A stretch of 64,000 bases of DNA from Glandiceps talaboti. Lineage: Eukaryota; Hemichordata; Enteropneusta; Spengelidae. The translations under genes were made by a program, and so were the position numbers. Shown here piece after piece: positions 42,643-54,325 of this stretch. The DNA lies in contig NC_135552.1 of the NCBI RefSeq assembly GCF_964340395.1, forward strand, positions 27,874,181-27,938,180, written 5' to 3'. The notes under the pieces are model-generated. The model searched no databases and had not been told where the DNA came from. It was given only the letters and a program-made list of their open reading frames with translations. Position 1 is the stretch's first letter. Each line of letters starts with the position of its first letter.

Positions 42643-43695
42643 TGACGTCACGGCCATTTAATTTCTCTTCTAGATAGCCACTCACATTTTACTATTAAGG
42701 AAATTGGCCAATGATAATTCCATTTGTCTTATAGATATGATCTTGTACGCAGTTTAATGATTGATGTTTTTTTTTTATCTGAAGACATCTTCTCGACTTT
42801 ACGTCACCCGTAATGCTCGACGTTTCTTTTCTTGCTTTGTAATTCAAACACACACAACGCCCACTTGTTTTATCATAAATGCAAGTGAATGGATAAACCT
42901 AGGACCCGTATGTAATTTAGCTGCACAGTAACCCGAGATATTAGTGCTAGGCTAAGGGGCACAACATATTTGAAATTTTGAAAAGTGCCATTTCTCTTTT
43001 GGTGGGAAAACACTGTCGGCAAAAAGGGGCGCCATTTCTCTCTCTCGAGACATTCACAATAACCTTTTCTAGGTGAGGCATTTGTCGTATTGCTGAAGTA
43101 ATGCATATCAGACCATCGGCATAATAAACTGTCTGAAATTTCAACAAATACAAAACGATAAATGAAGATGCGTTGATAGATGTAAAAATGAGAAATGTTG
43201 GGCGCCATGGATAATGAAAGCAATCTTTCATTTGCTCTTGCAGAAAAATCGCCATTTTGATTTTTTTGAAGTTTGGCGTTACAGTTTGAAACTCGTTTTA
43301 CAAACTCAGTATTAACGTAAACTTGTGTTATTAATATGCATTACGTGTGTTCTTTCCTCTTATTTATTATTGATAATTATGGATTAAGAACGGAGACGCG
43401 AATGAAAATCACAATCATGATTTATTTATGAACAGCTTTTATCATTACAAGATTCGTTGGATTGTTCTTGTACAGAGAAGATTCAAGTATTTTGTTTATA
43501 CATGAAATTTCATCTTTCGAATGAGTGGATATGCCATGCATATATTTGCAACAAGCAAACGAAGATGACATAGGCATCCAATTTTAGAAATTGCCACCAT
43601 AACAGATCGATACACATGTTTATTTACCGTTCAATGTCAAGGTTGATGACGTCATCACAAGTTGTGATGCACGTCATGTATTCTGAATACGTCAT
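42643..43695. promoter_or_regulatory. Cluster of CRE-type motifs
   Basis: Perfect TGACGTCA occurs at 42643-42650 and inside the 12-base palindrome gatgacgtcatc at 43645-43656. Related sites are ttacgtcac (about 42799), cacgtcatg (about 43671) and tacgtcatg (about 43688). A CCAAT box (near 42710) and two GCGCCAT/CGCCATTTTG words (43024-43031, 43249-43259) accompany them. It could be an enhancer or an unannotated promoter; no gene starting here is recognisable. Confidence 0.3.
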
Positions 43696-43953
43696 GTCCT
43701 CGTGATAAACCTTCATGTATTATTTCCATCTGTGTTGACGACGATCCCCATCATGCTACGAATAGTAATGTACAGGTTATCTGATCAAACCATTACTTCA
43801 AAGTCCTTGATTGCAAAAGACAAGAGAAAGGGGCATGTACAAATTACATCCAATTTGCTCATATACGTTTTTATTAGAACTTCCTGATGGCAAATCCGGA
43901 GAAATGTTGAGATACACTGAGAGATATTGTATAAAGCATTTATCTCGATAATA

Positions 43954-44484
43954 TCATTTGATCATTCCATCCGTTACACTTTCTGTACTAGTTCGACTGC
44001 CGTCCGTTTGATCGGATCCCATCGAACTAAGCGTCTCCAAACTACACGTATTACTGGCAAGATCCGATTCATTCGAAGCTATTCGGTCTCGAAGATACAC
44101 ATTCCCGAAGGCAGAGCTTAGCCGAGCTGGTGACGAGAAAATCTTGGGGTCGATACTCGAAGGGTCCGCTTGATATGCCAGGGCTGTCATAATTTTTTGA
44201 TCAGGAACAGCTCCACAAGACCGAACTTCTTTCATCAACGCAAGTGCGGGAATGTATTGGAATGAGATTAATTCTATAAAAGGTACCAGGGCTTGCCTCA
44301 GTACAAAGTGTGGATTTTTCTTACAGTGTCTCGTAGCCCATGCTACAGCTGCCCGGAATTTTGAAAGTTCTTCGGCACGGAGTTCGTCACGTGATATTAC
44401 TAGTCGAACTATGTGTTCGGGTAGAGTGGCGAATGCCGGCAGGTTCAAAACCTCGTCGCCATTTTCGTCCACAAATTCGAGAAC
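43954..44484 (-). CDS. BTB-BACK gene exon D (BACK domain and Ser-rich tail, stop)
   Basis: The acceptor is tttcaacag. 531 nt encode VLEFVDENGDEVLNLPAFAT, the rest of BACK including LVPFIELISFQYIPALALMK, and a tail rich in Ser/Thr ending TSTESVTDGMIK. TGA is at 43956-43954. Candidate - strand AATAAA signals lie 80-590 bases downstream. Confidence 0.94.
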   Translation of the reverse strand, partial: VLEFVDENGDEVLNLPAFATLPEHIVRLVISRDELRAEELSKFRAAVAWATRHCKKNPHFVLRQALVPFIELISFQYIPALALMKEVRSCGAVPDQKIMTALAYQADPSSIDPKIFSSPARLSSAFGNVYLRDRIASNESDLASNTCSLETLSSMGSDQTDGSRTSTESVTDGMIK

Positions 44485-47400
44485 CTGTTGAAAGAACAAA
44501 CAATAAGGAAACGTGGTCAAGATATGTTTTTAATCTTGTAAAAATAAAATAGGTCAAACAATAACTGAATTTTCTTATTAGTCCTAAAAAATTATATTAA
44601 AGTCTTCACTGGTATATGTATGTGATAGCGGTCAGCAGGTGATTGTGGTTACAACATGTACACAAGATATTATTGGTAACCCCCCCCCCATCACCCCTAC
44701 CACCGTCACCAACATCTCCATCAGCCATCAATGCCGTTCTTGTTCAAATGCCACGTAACATTAATCCATTCACGGTAAACGTAAAAGAGAATTGATTTAA
44801 CTCGATTATCAACAACTACGACAAACACATCTGACAAAAAAGAAGATTTTCTTTAGATGACAAACCCACTTTGAAATTGTATCTCCACCAGACTAAAACA
44901 CCAATACAAGCTGTCAATGACTTATGTATAATTGAGATGTCAGGATGCTTGGGGTATGTTAGGGGTATCTAGAGCTGAGAAAATGACGTTGGACATTTGG
45001 TGTTGAAGACCAAATTAAACATTATAAAGTAGTGAACCAAACAGAGAAACACACTAGGCCACACTTTCATAGCTTTTTACAATGACTGAAAGTTTAAAAG
45101 TTCGAAGTCTGATATTTGACCTTGAAGATGAAAATGAAGGTCAAATGAGTGATTTTAAAACACCGTGATCAGACATGCGGTCATTTTGTTCCTGAACAGA
45201 CTATCGAATATCTGGACAAACATGACCCAGGGACTTGGCGAGTTGGCTCGACAGATAACGTTTTGGCAAACGACATTATGAAGTCAGATAGCCAAGCCCT
45301 TGGGCTATGACAAATATATATAACGATTGAATGAGATGTAATAGATCTTAAAAAATGAGGTATTTAAACTATGCACATATCATAATTTTTTGTCTCAAAT
45401 TGTGCAAGGTTTGCTATCAGAGATACGTGTGCAAAGTCGCACAGTAACACAGACATACTAGACAGACTGATGACGTAACAGCCTCCTCCCTATGGGCCTC
45501 CCTGTCACTGACTTTGTATGTAGTTGATAAATTGGATACATTTCAACAAATCCATTCCTTTGATGAGATTGTTGGCTTTCAATACTTACCCTCTGTACAA
45601 GTGATTTAGTTGCCTTATACTGAATATACCTTTCAGCTGAGCTCAGTAGCGAACACACGTTATCTATATTAATACAGCAATGCATGAATCCAACGCAAGC
45701 TCTCCTTAAATCTTCTAATCCATAGAAATCCGCAGCATTCATTAATCCTACAGAAAAAACATATGACAGTCTAGATAATCCTTACATTTCGAAATCTGTT
45801 TGTTTAATTAATCGTGTGATGTCTCCGTACAACGGTACGTGTCTGATCAGTAGCAGTGAACCTCGCATGCCAATAACTTTCAAATGTACATGTAGTTGCT
45901 TAGCAAAAACGTTTCCTAGATATTTTTGTCACAACAGCCGTTTGGTAGACAATCAGTGCTAGGTACGGTCATGTCGTAAAAGTGAACACCCCATTAAAAC
46001 TCCAACAAAATACATGGATTAGAGAAAACACGTATCTCTTCAAATCTTTGATATATACTTTCCCAAGCCATTGCAATCTTATCAACAACATAGGGATTAC
46101 ACACAAGCAATTCATTTAAACCCAGACAAATGATGGTTCTGTTGACAATTTTTGTGTCTGTACGTGATTGCTCAGCAAGTTTTTATAAAAAGTTCTTGAA
46201 ATCAATGTATCAATGATATTTATTTCTGCACATTCCGGCTTAGATAAACTGGAGATGTGCTAAAAAGTTGTAGTCTGTCTAAAAATGTGCACTCAGTTTT
46301 GGCGGGAAAATGCCTATTTTTATTATTTAAAAAAAATAATACAGCCATTCATTTGGTGAAAGGTCGAGGTTTTGGCGGAAAAGTGTCGAGAACTCTAAAG
46401 GTATACATACACCTAGAAGGAAAGTGATGATTTAGGCCTACATTCATTCTGAGAGGTTTCAATTTTGGCTGGAAAGTGTCCAATACTACTAGGAATTGAA
46501 GAGAACTTTAAAGGTACTAGGTACACCTTCATTCATGGTAGTTTGTAATGGGTCTCGCCTTAAAGTGAAAACATCATATTCCACTACAGTCGTGGACATT
46601 TGCATTTGTCATTCATAATAGATGTTGCTGAGCAACAGGTAGAGGTATCAGCTGAGGGAAAGTTAACCGGAAGTGGAAATACAGCAGATATTCAGGTAAC
46701 GTACTTACTATTTCAATGTTTCAATTCTTACTAATTCAAATAATATCATGTAATATATCGATAAACGGCATTACGTGCCCTGCTATTTAAGATCATTAAA
46801 GAAACGAGTTGAAAATGTGACATTTTTATAATACAGCAATAAAACAATATAAAAGACCATTATGTGATTACATAAAATAGAGTCGGATAATTTCTTTCCT
46901 CACAAGGTAAAATATTTACATTGTAATAATTTTAGAAATTTTTATTTGAGTTTTGGTAATTATATATAAGTATGGCCATAAACAATGCAGTAACTGTGAT
47001 TTATCGTATAGCAATATTATCATTTCATTTCATGTTAGCTCTTATCATATTAAATAATAACACATGCCAGCGAGGGAAATATCACAGTTTAGTGTCTGCC
47101 CAAGGGTTGGCACGCTTTGCCAAAGTTTTGATGATGCCCTCGCTTTCGGCTTTGGCATCATCAACATTTTGGTAAAGAGTGCTAGCCCGAGGCAATATCA
47201 TAGTATATATAAAGAAGGTCATTTGATAATTATGCACAACATTTCATTACTTCTGTTTGGCAAACACGGCAAGTTGCCGTAAAGCCTTTGATCATTCCTG
47301 ATACTGACTCCTGGCAAAGTTCTTGCCGAATATTCTAAGAAAAAAACCCGATAAATATGAAATATTTAAAGATGGCCGTCGGCCGACCAGGCTAGTTAAT

Positions 47401-48300
47401 CGGGTGTGATACCGTCTAATACCCTTGCTTTTTATTATTAACATTCTGAGAGCTTCGCGCAATTTCGTCACCGTAGGCGCAAACACAGGTTGTTATGGAA
47501 ACCGTTTGCGGACAGGGTTTCAATATTTAACGATAGAGAAATACTGCTTCCTTCAGGAGGCTAAGGTTGTAGTCCCTGGATGAACACAATGAGCAGTCTT
47601 GTTCGGCAAGCAATTAGATAGGGAGTAAACGGGTGCCGATAGACGTGACAATAAAATATTTATACCGTACGTGTGTCATGGCACAACATGAGGCATGGTT
47701 GAGGAAGAGAACGGAGGTCAGCTTTGGAGTAGTCATGATTATTTTTGTTGTTTGTCGGTCTACGATTGAAGCCAGCTAAGCGGTATATCATAAGTACAAG
47801 GGCATCCAAAGCGATTCCCATCGAGTCTAACTAGGGTACCGATTGAAGACAGATATGTGTGCGACAAAAGGAAGATTTCTAAAAGAAACTGTAAAATAAA
47901 ATAAACCAAATCTGAAGAAAAAAATCGAGGAAAAAACAGGTAAAAGTTGAATGAACGCTGTCGGACAAAACAACTATACTAGTGTGTTTTCTATATAATA
48001 GTGTGTATCGAATACGTTTTACTGTCGGACGTCCATCGGCAACTGTCGGACGTCCATCGGCAACTGTCGGACGTCCATCGGCAACTGTCGGACGTCCATC
48101 GGCAACCTCATTCGTCTGGTTATCTAAAAATTCTGTGATTTAATATAATCTTCCTTATTGTTGTGACACTTGTAATTGTTATTCTAGTTATATTTGAATA
48201 TAGACAACTAAACGTAAATTTAGATTTAAAAGAAGAAATGACGATGATGACTATGACTACCATGGTGAGGATGTCGTGATGTGATGATTGTGTTGTTGAT

Positions 48301-48342
<42 letters not shown>

Positions 48343-48552
48343 GGTGGTGTTGGTGTCGACGATGACGATGACGATGACTACCGTGGTGAGGATGTCGTGC
48401 TGTGATGATTATGTTGTTGATGTTGTTGTTGTTGTTGTTGTTGTTATTATTGGTGGTGGTGGTGGTGGTGGTGGAGGTGGTGGTGGTGGTGGTGGTGGTG
48501 GTGTCGACGATGACGATGACGATGAAGATGATGATGAAGATGATGATGATGG

Positions 48553-48625
<73 letters not shown>

Positions 48626-51600
48626 GAATCAGTTTGCGCACAGGAGACATTATATACAATCGGAATGGCAAAACCAACTTATGAAGTATTTAATTGTGCC
48701 CACATTGATCATTTAGAGACAGTGATCAAATAGATTGAAATTCACCAGAGACTATAAACCAAACTATATTTTATTTTGATTACAATAATAAAATAACTAC
48801 AATCTAAATGTATATCAAACTAACAGCTTGAGAAGGTTATAAACGCCATAATTGTATAATTTTACCCGGAAATGTCAAACTTGACACGATGGTGAATTCA
48901 TCAAAATAATTTCATATTCATCGAAATTTCGCGAAAGATACATAGAGTAGATTGTTTATTCATAGTATTTGTCACGTTTACGATGTCAAGAAAAGAATCG
49001 AGTATTTTTCATGCGGATATAAGGTTATCGCTTATATATCAGGTGAACAACATCGTGTTAAAAAAAGTATTCCGTAGGCAATAAATCTTCCGCGTTGGAG
49101 ATGTATTTTGCTGAGTTTCGCCGTTATTTTCAACCAAGCAGCGGTGAACATTGACGTGAGTTGTCACCTATAATTCCCCTTGAGCCAGAACCAAGGAAAA
49201 GTGTCTTTCCTCGTCTGAGCTTGAGCGAACATTGATTCTACTTGATGGTTATTCAAAGCAAGATGTGGCGTTGTTGACGCAAGAAATCTTACGATCGGCC
49301 TGAACCAATGCATACAACTGACGTTATGCTGCAGATCTACACAAATCAAGCGACTCTCAGACGAATTTGACGCGAGAGGTGACGTACTACTGCAGACACT
49401 AGAGCATGGACAAACGAAACCTGTTATAACACTTGCCTCAACATGTTGGAACAGCAGAGACTTGTAAGTTGTATTACACACCATGGTTTAATAAGACCAG
49501 TTTTATGGCCTCTTTATGTTAACATGAAATGCCAGGGGAACTGGAAATTTGTAAAGTGGTCATAAAACTGTTCTTATCAAATGATGGAATGTAATACAAG
49601 TTCCTGTACATGCTGTGCAAAGTGTTATTAATCCAATTCAGTTGTTTACTTTCCCTGTTTGTAACAGATTCTGTTTGTCCATGGTCTGATGTCAGCAGTT
49701 GTATATGAATACTCAAGTAGAACTAATGTGAGGTCAAAAGGTGACTCCCAGGTGATAACACTTCGCTCTTGTGGCCGTGGCTACTTTATGCAAATACAAC
49801 TGAGAATGTTCCAAGTTTGTATTCCTTTACAGATCGTAATGACGTACCTGAAAGGGTGAATATAACATTGCCAAACTAACTTATCGCAAGAATGTTTTGT
49901 TTTTATTTCCTACACTGTCATTCCCCTAAAGTAGAATGTATTTAGTGTTGCCTGCGACACGTCATCAAAAGAAACTAGAGACCTAAGGATATCCTGTATT
50001 CAATGGGGAAATCAATACATGAAACCTCCACCATCTTGGAAGTGAAGATATAAATATTACAATATACTTTAAGAAAAAATAATAACCGCAAAAATCTGGT
50101 GATACACGATAGTGACGATGTCTCAGAATATATCGTGAGAGAAAATTTGCCTTTGTCAGGCATACGAATCAGGAGTATGACTTGTTTGACCTCTGACCTA
50201 CCTACCGACACTCTTCTTCAATGTGGATACATGTACACAATGATTGGTTTCTTCCTAATTGATTTCTTAGATGTAATAAATTCTGTATTTTTGGTTTGTT
50301 ATATATGAAACTTAGGAAGTGCTTATTATAGAGAAATGGAATCTCATTATCAGGCGGAATCACGACACATTCATCTGTGAATCGCGAAAAAAACAAGAAT
50401 TGAGTGGTTGAAGCTATGCCGTATCGTATATCGTAAAAAGTTGCTAAGTTCGCACAATTTCTTTTTGAAATTTAAATCCGTCATTTCACAAAAAGGAAGT
50501 TGTTATTATATGAGCGAAATGACATCTTACAATATAATTATTGTAATATATATTAAATTATTTGAATTAGTACCGAGGCGAGGGAAATGTATTAAGAGTC
50601 TTTGGGCATATACAAGAATTATGGTCAGAAGGCCTGGAATAGATTTGTCAGGGGAGCCTACACTAAAAAAAAATAGATCAAAATCTACCTGACTCCAAAG
50701 TGATTTTTTCAAGACCTTTCTCGTTTCAATGATGTCATTCGGGACAGCTATCTCGCCAAATATTCATGAGTTTTCGAAACGAAGGACATTGTTTTCCCCC
50801 AAAGACGGAAACGGAGATAAAAGAAGTTCTTTCCCTTTATAGGAGATAATACGAAACACTACAATGAGTCTATAAGTAAACAAATAGATAAACTTGTCAA
50901 ACAATACCTTATTGAGGCAATTGAAAACAGAAAAGATTTTGTTAAAACTAATATAGAATAATTTAGCCGTTAAATTTTCTGACAACTAACATTTGAAGCA
51001 TACATTTTTGTTTTTTATTTTCGTTTTATCAATATTCTTACCTCACTTTGGTTTATTTTGTTGTTTGTTCCTGTATATGTTTTATAAATAGGTACGTTCG
51101 TTTCATCGTCTTCCAGACTTAATCAACATTGACTCTTTTCCAATCGTCACAAATTACTTGTAAGTTCATCCTGTTTTCTCATCTCACTGTTTCACGACGT
51201 TGCATTGTTAATATATTGACTATATTTACGGCGATTGTTCGTCACAATCCATGAGAAACAAACACCAATTAACGAACGGAAGTCTCAAGAAATCGATAAC
51301 GCTTCGTCAAACAGGTATCGGTAAGTTTTGAGGGCGTGTACCGTACGTAAGTATAAAAGCGCGAACACCTGTTGTGACACAACTTTCTCATATTAAGAAT
51401 TGTATATATCTTGTAAATAAATAAACAATCAGTGTATGTATAAGCTGTCCAGAAATCGATAGAGCTCAGGTTAAGGTCACATTTATAGAAATAGTTCAAC
51501 CTATATCTTCGCCCCAGTCTCTCTGATGCGGATCGCGACATGATGTAATCAGCATGTATGAATTGTTACCTCCATTCTGTTTTTCTCATAATCTAGATTT

Positions 51601-53935
51601 ATAGGACGACATGCATGCTGATGGTGTACAAAATTTATGTTTCGTTGACTAGAGTCTAAGATCTAATAGATCTAATCGGCTGTCATTCTAGAAGCTGTTT
51701 GAGGACTGTTCGCGTCTTAATGATGTAATTTACAAGCCAGTATATTATCTCGCCGTAGGCGTATTAAAAGTAGTCATTAATCAGTGTGCCGACTGTAATT
51801 TTAAAATCTAAAACATCACACATTTCTTCGAGTAGTGCTTTCTCTAAATGTGTGATACCATCAATTCTCAAACATGACAGAATCACATGCAAACCAGAGA
51901 ACATGGTATTCCTACTAACATGACTAAGTGTATTTTGAAACCCAGCAAATTTCGATGTTTCTAGTTTCCGTCATCATATATTAAGGTTTTTTATTTACTT
52001 TTATTGTGGCGACATGACATGTTACGTTAATTGCCTGGGAGATTGTTTAAGATACGAAATTTAACGAGAATTCCCGCCTAATTATGTCGAGCAGAACACA
52101 ACCCGAGAATTCCCGCCTAATTATATTGAACAGACGACAGCCACCTGCTGCAACTAATTCCAATGGATGCCCTTGGGGCATGTAATATTGTCTGCAGTTC
52201 AATAGTTTGAGAGAGAAACCGTCATTTTTAATCATTTCAAAATTGTTAGTAATTCGGTAAAGTTATGCTTACATTATCATTTTCATGTTTTATGTATGGA
52301 ATCTCCCCTTACCATCCAGGGTAGTTCCAAAGTTGCTGGAGGCACATTGTACATAGTAGTGTGTGACTAGACTTACCTACCAACGTTCTAGCCTGCAGTG
52401 ACTTACCTACCAACGTTCTAGCCTGCAGTGACTTACCTACCAACGTTCTAGCCTGCAGTGACTTACCTACCAATGTTCTAGCCTGCAGTGACTTACCTAC
52501 CAATGTTCTAGCCTGCAGTGTCACACATCCTGTGTGAATATACTCTATCAACTGTCGAAATACATCAGAATCAAACTCTTTTACCACTATCGTCCGTGGA
52601 TTGTTATTTGAGGTCAAATGTAAATTAGGCAAAGAATCGCTCCGTTTGGTAAACACGGTACGCATGCTCAGTTTAAGATCAGCTGCACTGGGTCTCTTCT
52701 TTGGCGTTGAAGACGGTGGCATGCAAAGCATTTTATGGAAGACTCTAAAAAACGTTAAAAAAACACACAATCTTTTAAGCATACTCCATTTAATATTAGG
52801 AAATCCTGAAAGATAAAACGTTTAAAAAGATATGGCAGTAAACACGTGATAATGTTTTTAATGCACATCAATAGTTCCAAGTGTTCTAGACATTCATTGC
52901 TTTATACTAGTTTTGAGATTCTTATGAAAAAGTACTTCTTTTATTGAATTTATGTATATGTAACCAACAGGATATCAGTAGTATTACCCAATTCACGATT
53001 CGATGACGTAATTTTTGGTTGTACCCCGAAATTGTCAGTCATTTATGTATCGTACACAAAGTACATACACAAAAACCTACCACTACTGAAAGTGAATATA
53101 CAGTACTAGATGAGATTCCATGTAATTGTTCAATTAGATAAATCTTAGTCAAGGTTTTTTTTTTTTTTTTTTGGGGGGGGGGTTACAAATAACACAAAAC
53201 AAAATACAAAGCGCAATCATACAAAATGACACATTTGATCTGACTGTGAACACACATTAACATTACTGTTGGATGAAGGAAGGAAGATTCAAACACAACA
53301 ATGTTTATTTGTCTACACAGTAAGGTCAAATGTAACATGTCATGTCAATGCTGATATCAGTGCCATAATATAATTATGTTTGTGTAATTCGTAACAAAAA
53401 ACGTTGTGCGGGACAGAAAAAACACCGGAAACTCTATAGTCGCTCTGGTTTGGTAGTATCTCAGATTTGACAGTGTAACTTCAAAATGTTTTGTACCACA
53501 TAGGCCTACACTACACATTCAATTAAACTGCCGCCTGTTGTGACAGTCTGTGAATCTTTGCTTAGAATTTGACACCAAGAAACAACCTTCAATAGTAGGT
53601 ATGGTCAGGTTATTATAGTCAAAGGCTATTGAGTAGTTATGAACAAAAACTCTTTTAAGAAAATAAATAAATCGTGCATGTTATATAGACTAATATAGTG
53701 AATATGAAATATGAAGTCTTAAGTGATATTTCATTCAATTGTATTCCCACCTGCTTCTTGCAGCAAGTATAGCTTTAACGGCACATACGGGTTCTTTGTT
53801 TACGCCAACAAGAAAAGTGACATCACATAATTCCGGCATGCTGGCCAAAAATCTCAGGTCTTCTGAAAGTCCACATTTGTTTTCGAACCTTGATGAATTG
53901 ATACATTCACTGCCGTCCTCGTGATGGTTCGACAT
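43954..53935 (-). CDS. BTB-BACK domain protein, serine-enriched protein (gprs)-like, 4 coding exons
   Basis: Four exons join in frame to 373 residues from the ATG at 53935. The BTB domain begins at LCDVTFLVG (36-44) and runs through VKAILAARSRVFHKML (53-68). A basic, Ser/Thr-rich insertion of about 40 residues (70-110) interrupts it before VVKEFDSDVFRQLIEYIHTG (115-134) and LMNAADFYGLEDLRRAC. A BACK domain follows (about 165-300, with LPAFATLPEHIVRLVISRDE and FRAAVAWATRHC), then a Ser/Thr-rich tail of about 60 residues. There are no kelch repeats. BTB-BACK proteins often act as dimeric adaptors, many for cullin-3 ubiquitin ligases. The role of this subfamily is not known to me. The split BTB plus BACK without kelch best fits invertebrate 'serine-enriched protein'; another BTBD-type protein is possible. 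An in-frame stop just upstream supports this ATG, but a splice acceptor at 53959-53960 suggests that a 5' exon exists. Confidence 0.85.
44485..45589 (-). other. BTB-BACK gene intron between exons C and D
   Basis: 1.1 kb with no other exon. It contains a run of nine C at about 44681 and AT-rich unique-looking sequence. Confidence 0.7.
45590..45747 (-). CDS. BTB-BACK gene exon C (BTB end / BACK start)
   Basis: The acceptor is ttctgtag. 158 nt; g|ga completes Gly, then LMNAADFYGLEDLRRACVGF through CSLLSSAERYIQYKATKSLV and QR. Donor AGG|gtaagt. It is separated from exon B by 6.7 kb. Confidence 0.93.
47097..47194. repeat. Long imperfect hairpin (about 41-bp arms, 15-base loop)
   Basis: The left arm 47097-47138 ends ttgatgatgcc and the right arm 47154-47194 begins ggcatcatcaa (11 bp perfect). 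Pairing continues through ctttgccaaa/ttttggtaaag and tgccc..ggttggcac/gtgctagcccgaggca. Near-direct repeats gagggaaatatcaca and gaggcaatatcatag flank the arms. Confidence 0.75.
48021..48104. repeat. 21-bp tandem repeat, 4 perfect copies
   Basis: Units of actgtcggacgtccatcggc plus a, starting at 48021, 48042, 48063 and 48084. Each contains the palindrome ggacgtcc. All four copies are identical. Confidence 0.97.
48281..48625. repeat. Compound trinucleotide array (GTT, GGT, GAT)
   Basis: GTT runs at about 48291-48342 and 48419-48443, GGT at about 48450-48502, and about 23 pure GAT units ending near 48622. The surrounding unit (tgacgatgactac..tggtgaggatgtcgtg) is itself duplicated at 48240-48280 and 48368-48410. 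Poly-Asp, poly-Met and poly-His ORFs are artefacts. Confidence 0.97.
52059..52140. repeat. Two-copy direct repeat (about 43 bp)
   Basis: gagaattcccgcctaattat occurs at about 52068 and 52110, followed each time by a similar tcgagcaga/ttgaacaga segment. Confidence 0.88.
52371..52520 (-). repeat. 30-bp minisatellite made of exon end plus splice donor, 5 copies
   Basis: Units are at 52371, 52401, 52431, 52461 and 52491. On the - strand each reads cactgcaggctagaac, then attggtag or gttggtag, then gtaagt. The one variable site (aca/acg, Thr) is synonymous. All copies are in frame with the BTB exon, encoding LQARTLVGKS per unit. Confidence 0.97.
52497..52744 (-). CDS. BTB-BACK gene exon B (middle of BTB; multi-donor end)
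   Basis: The acceptor is gttttttag. The split codon ag|a gives Arg, then VFHKMLCMPPSSTPKKRPSA through RQLIEYIHTGCVTLQARTLV. 248 nt to the first donor, GTAG|gtaagt. The exon end and donor lie in a 30-bp tandem repeat, giving four more identical donors (exon ends at 52467, 52437, 52407 and 52377), each adding 30 in-frame bases. Confidence 0.88.
53156..53183. repeat. T17 G10 homopolymer junction
   Basis: A run of T is followed directly by a run of G, in the intron between BTB exons A and B. Confidence 0.9.
53751..53935 (-). CDS. BTB-BACK gene exon A (start of BTB domain)
   Basis: ATG is at 53935-53933; 185 nt; donor AG|gtggga. It encodes residues 1-61, including LCDVTFLVGVNKEPVCAVKA, the dimer-forming start of BTB. 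A likely acceptor (tcttttgtag) puts the exon boundary at 53958, so the first 23 exon bases may be untranslated or continue an upstream coding exon. Confidence 0.85.
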
Positions 53936-54124
53936 GATGAAAACCCCCTCCTGGTACTCTACAAAAGATAAAATGACAGAAACGAGAGAAAAATAGATTA
54001 TCAGTAAACTTTGAGGATAACACTTAAGTTTCTCACATTACATCAGTGGCTATAAATAAAGTAAGGTTACACTAAAATATCCAGCTTTAAAGGTAACACG
54101 CTTTATCACGTGTTTATACTGTGT

Positions 54125-54325
54125 TCATTTCAATTATATTTGGTGCCCATTTCAATTTAGTTTAGTACTCCTGTGTCCATGTAAACTGCCGTCTCCATCA
54201 AAATTGTATTTGGTAACCATTCCAATTCAGTTTAGTCCATGAGTTTAGTACAGTAACTGTAGTTGGCATCCATTAAAATTGGTATTTGGTGTCCACTTCA
54301 ACTCTACTAAGTACCAAGTGTTAAA
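54125..54325. repeat. Degenerate tandem repeat (ATTTGGTGTCCATTTCAA-like)
   Basis: Three to four diverged copies of atttggtgcccatttcaatt and tagtttagtac phrases lie just upstream of the BTB gene's first recognised exon. Confidence 0.6.

Larger units (their letters stand above)
45748..52496 (-). other. BTB-BACK gene intron between exons B and C (6.7 kb)
   Basis: It contains the extra splice-donor copies at its start, a two-copy repeat at 52059-52140, compound trinucleotide arrays at 48281-48625, a 21-bp repeat at 48021-48104 and a long hairpin at 47097-47194. No additional exon is recognised; the longest - strand ORF (49164-49484) matches nothing I know. Confidence 0.65.

Noticed and set aside
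42873-43255. Overlapping - strand ORFs beginning at an AAAATGGCG word (YY1-like start context)
   Set aside because: The translated products show no domain, and the start context alone is not enough to call a gene.
48281-48733. 150-codon ORF with poly-Asp, poly-Val and poly-Gly runs
   Set aside because: It is produced entirely by trinucleotide repeats, and all frames on both strands are open there. It lies in an intron of the BTB gene.
49164-49484. 106-codon - strand ORF within the large BTB intron
   Set aside because: No domain or motif recognised and no convincing splice sites joining it to the BTB exons in frame.
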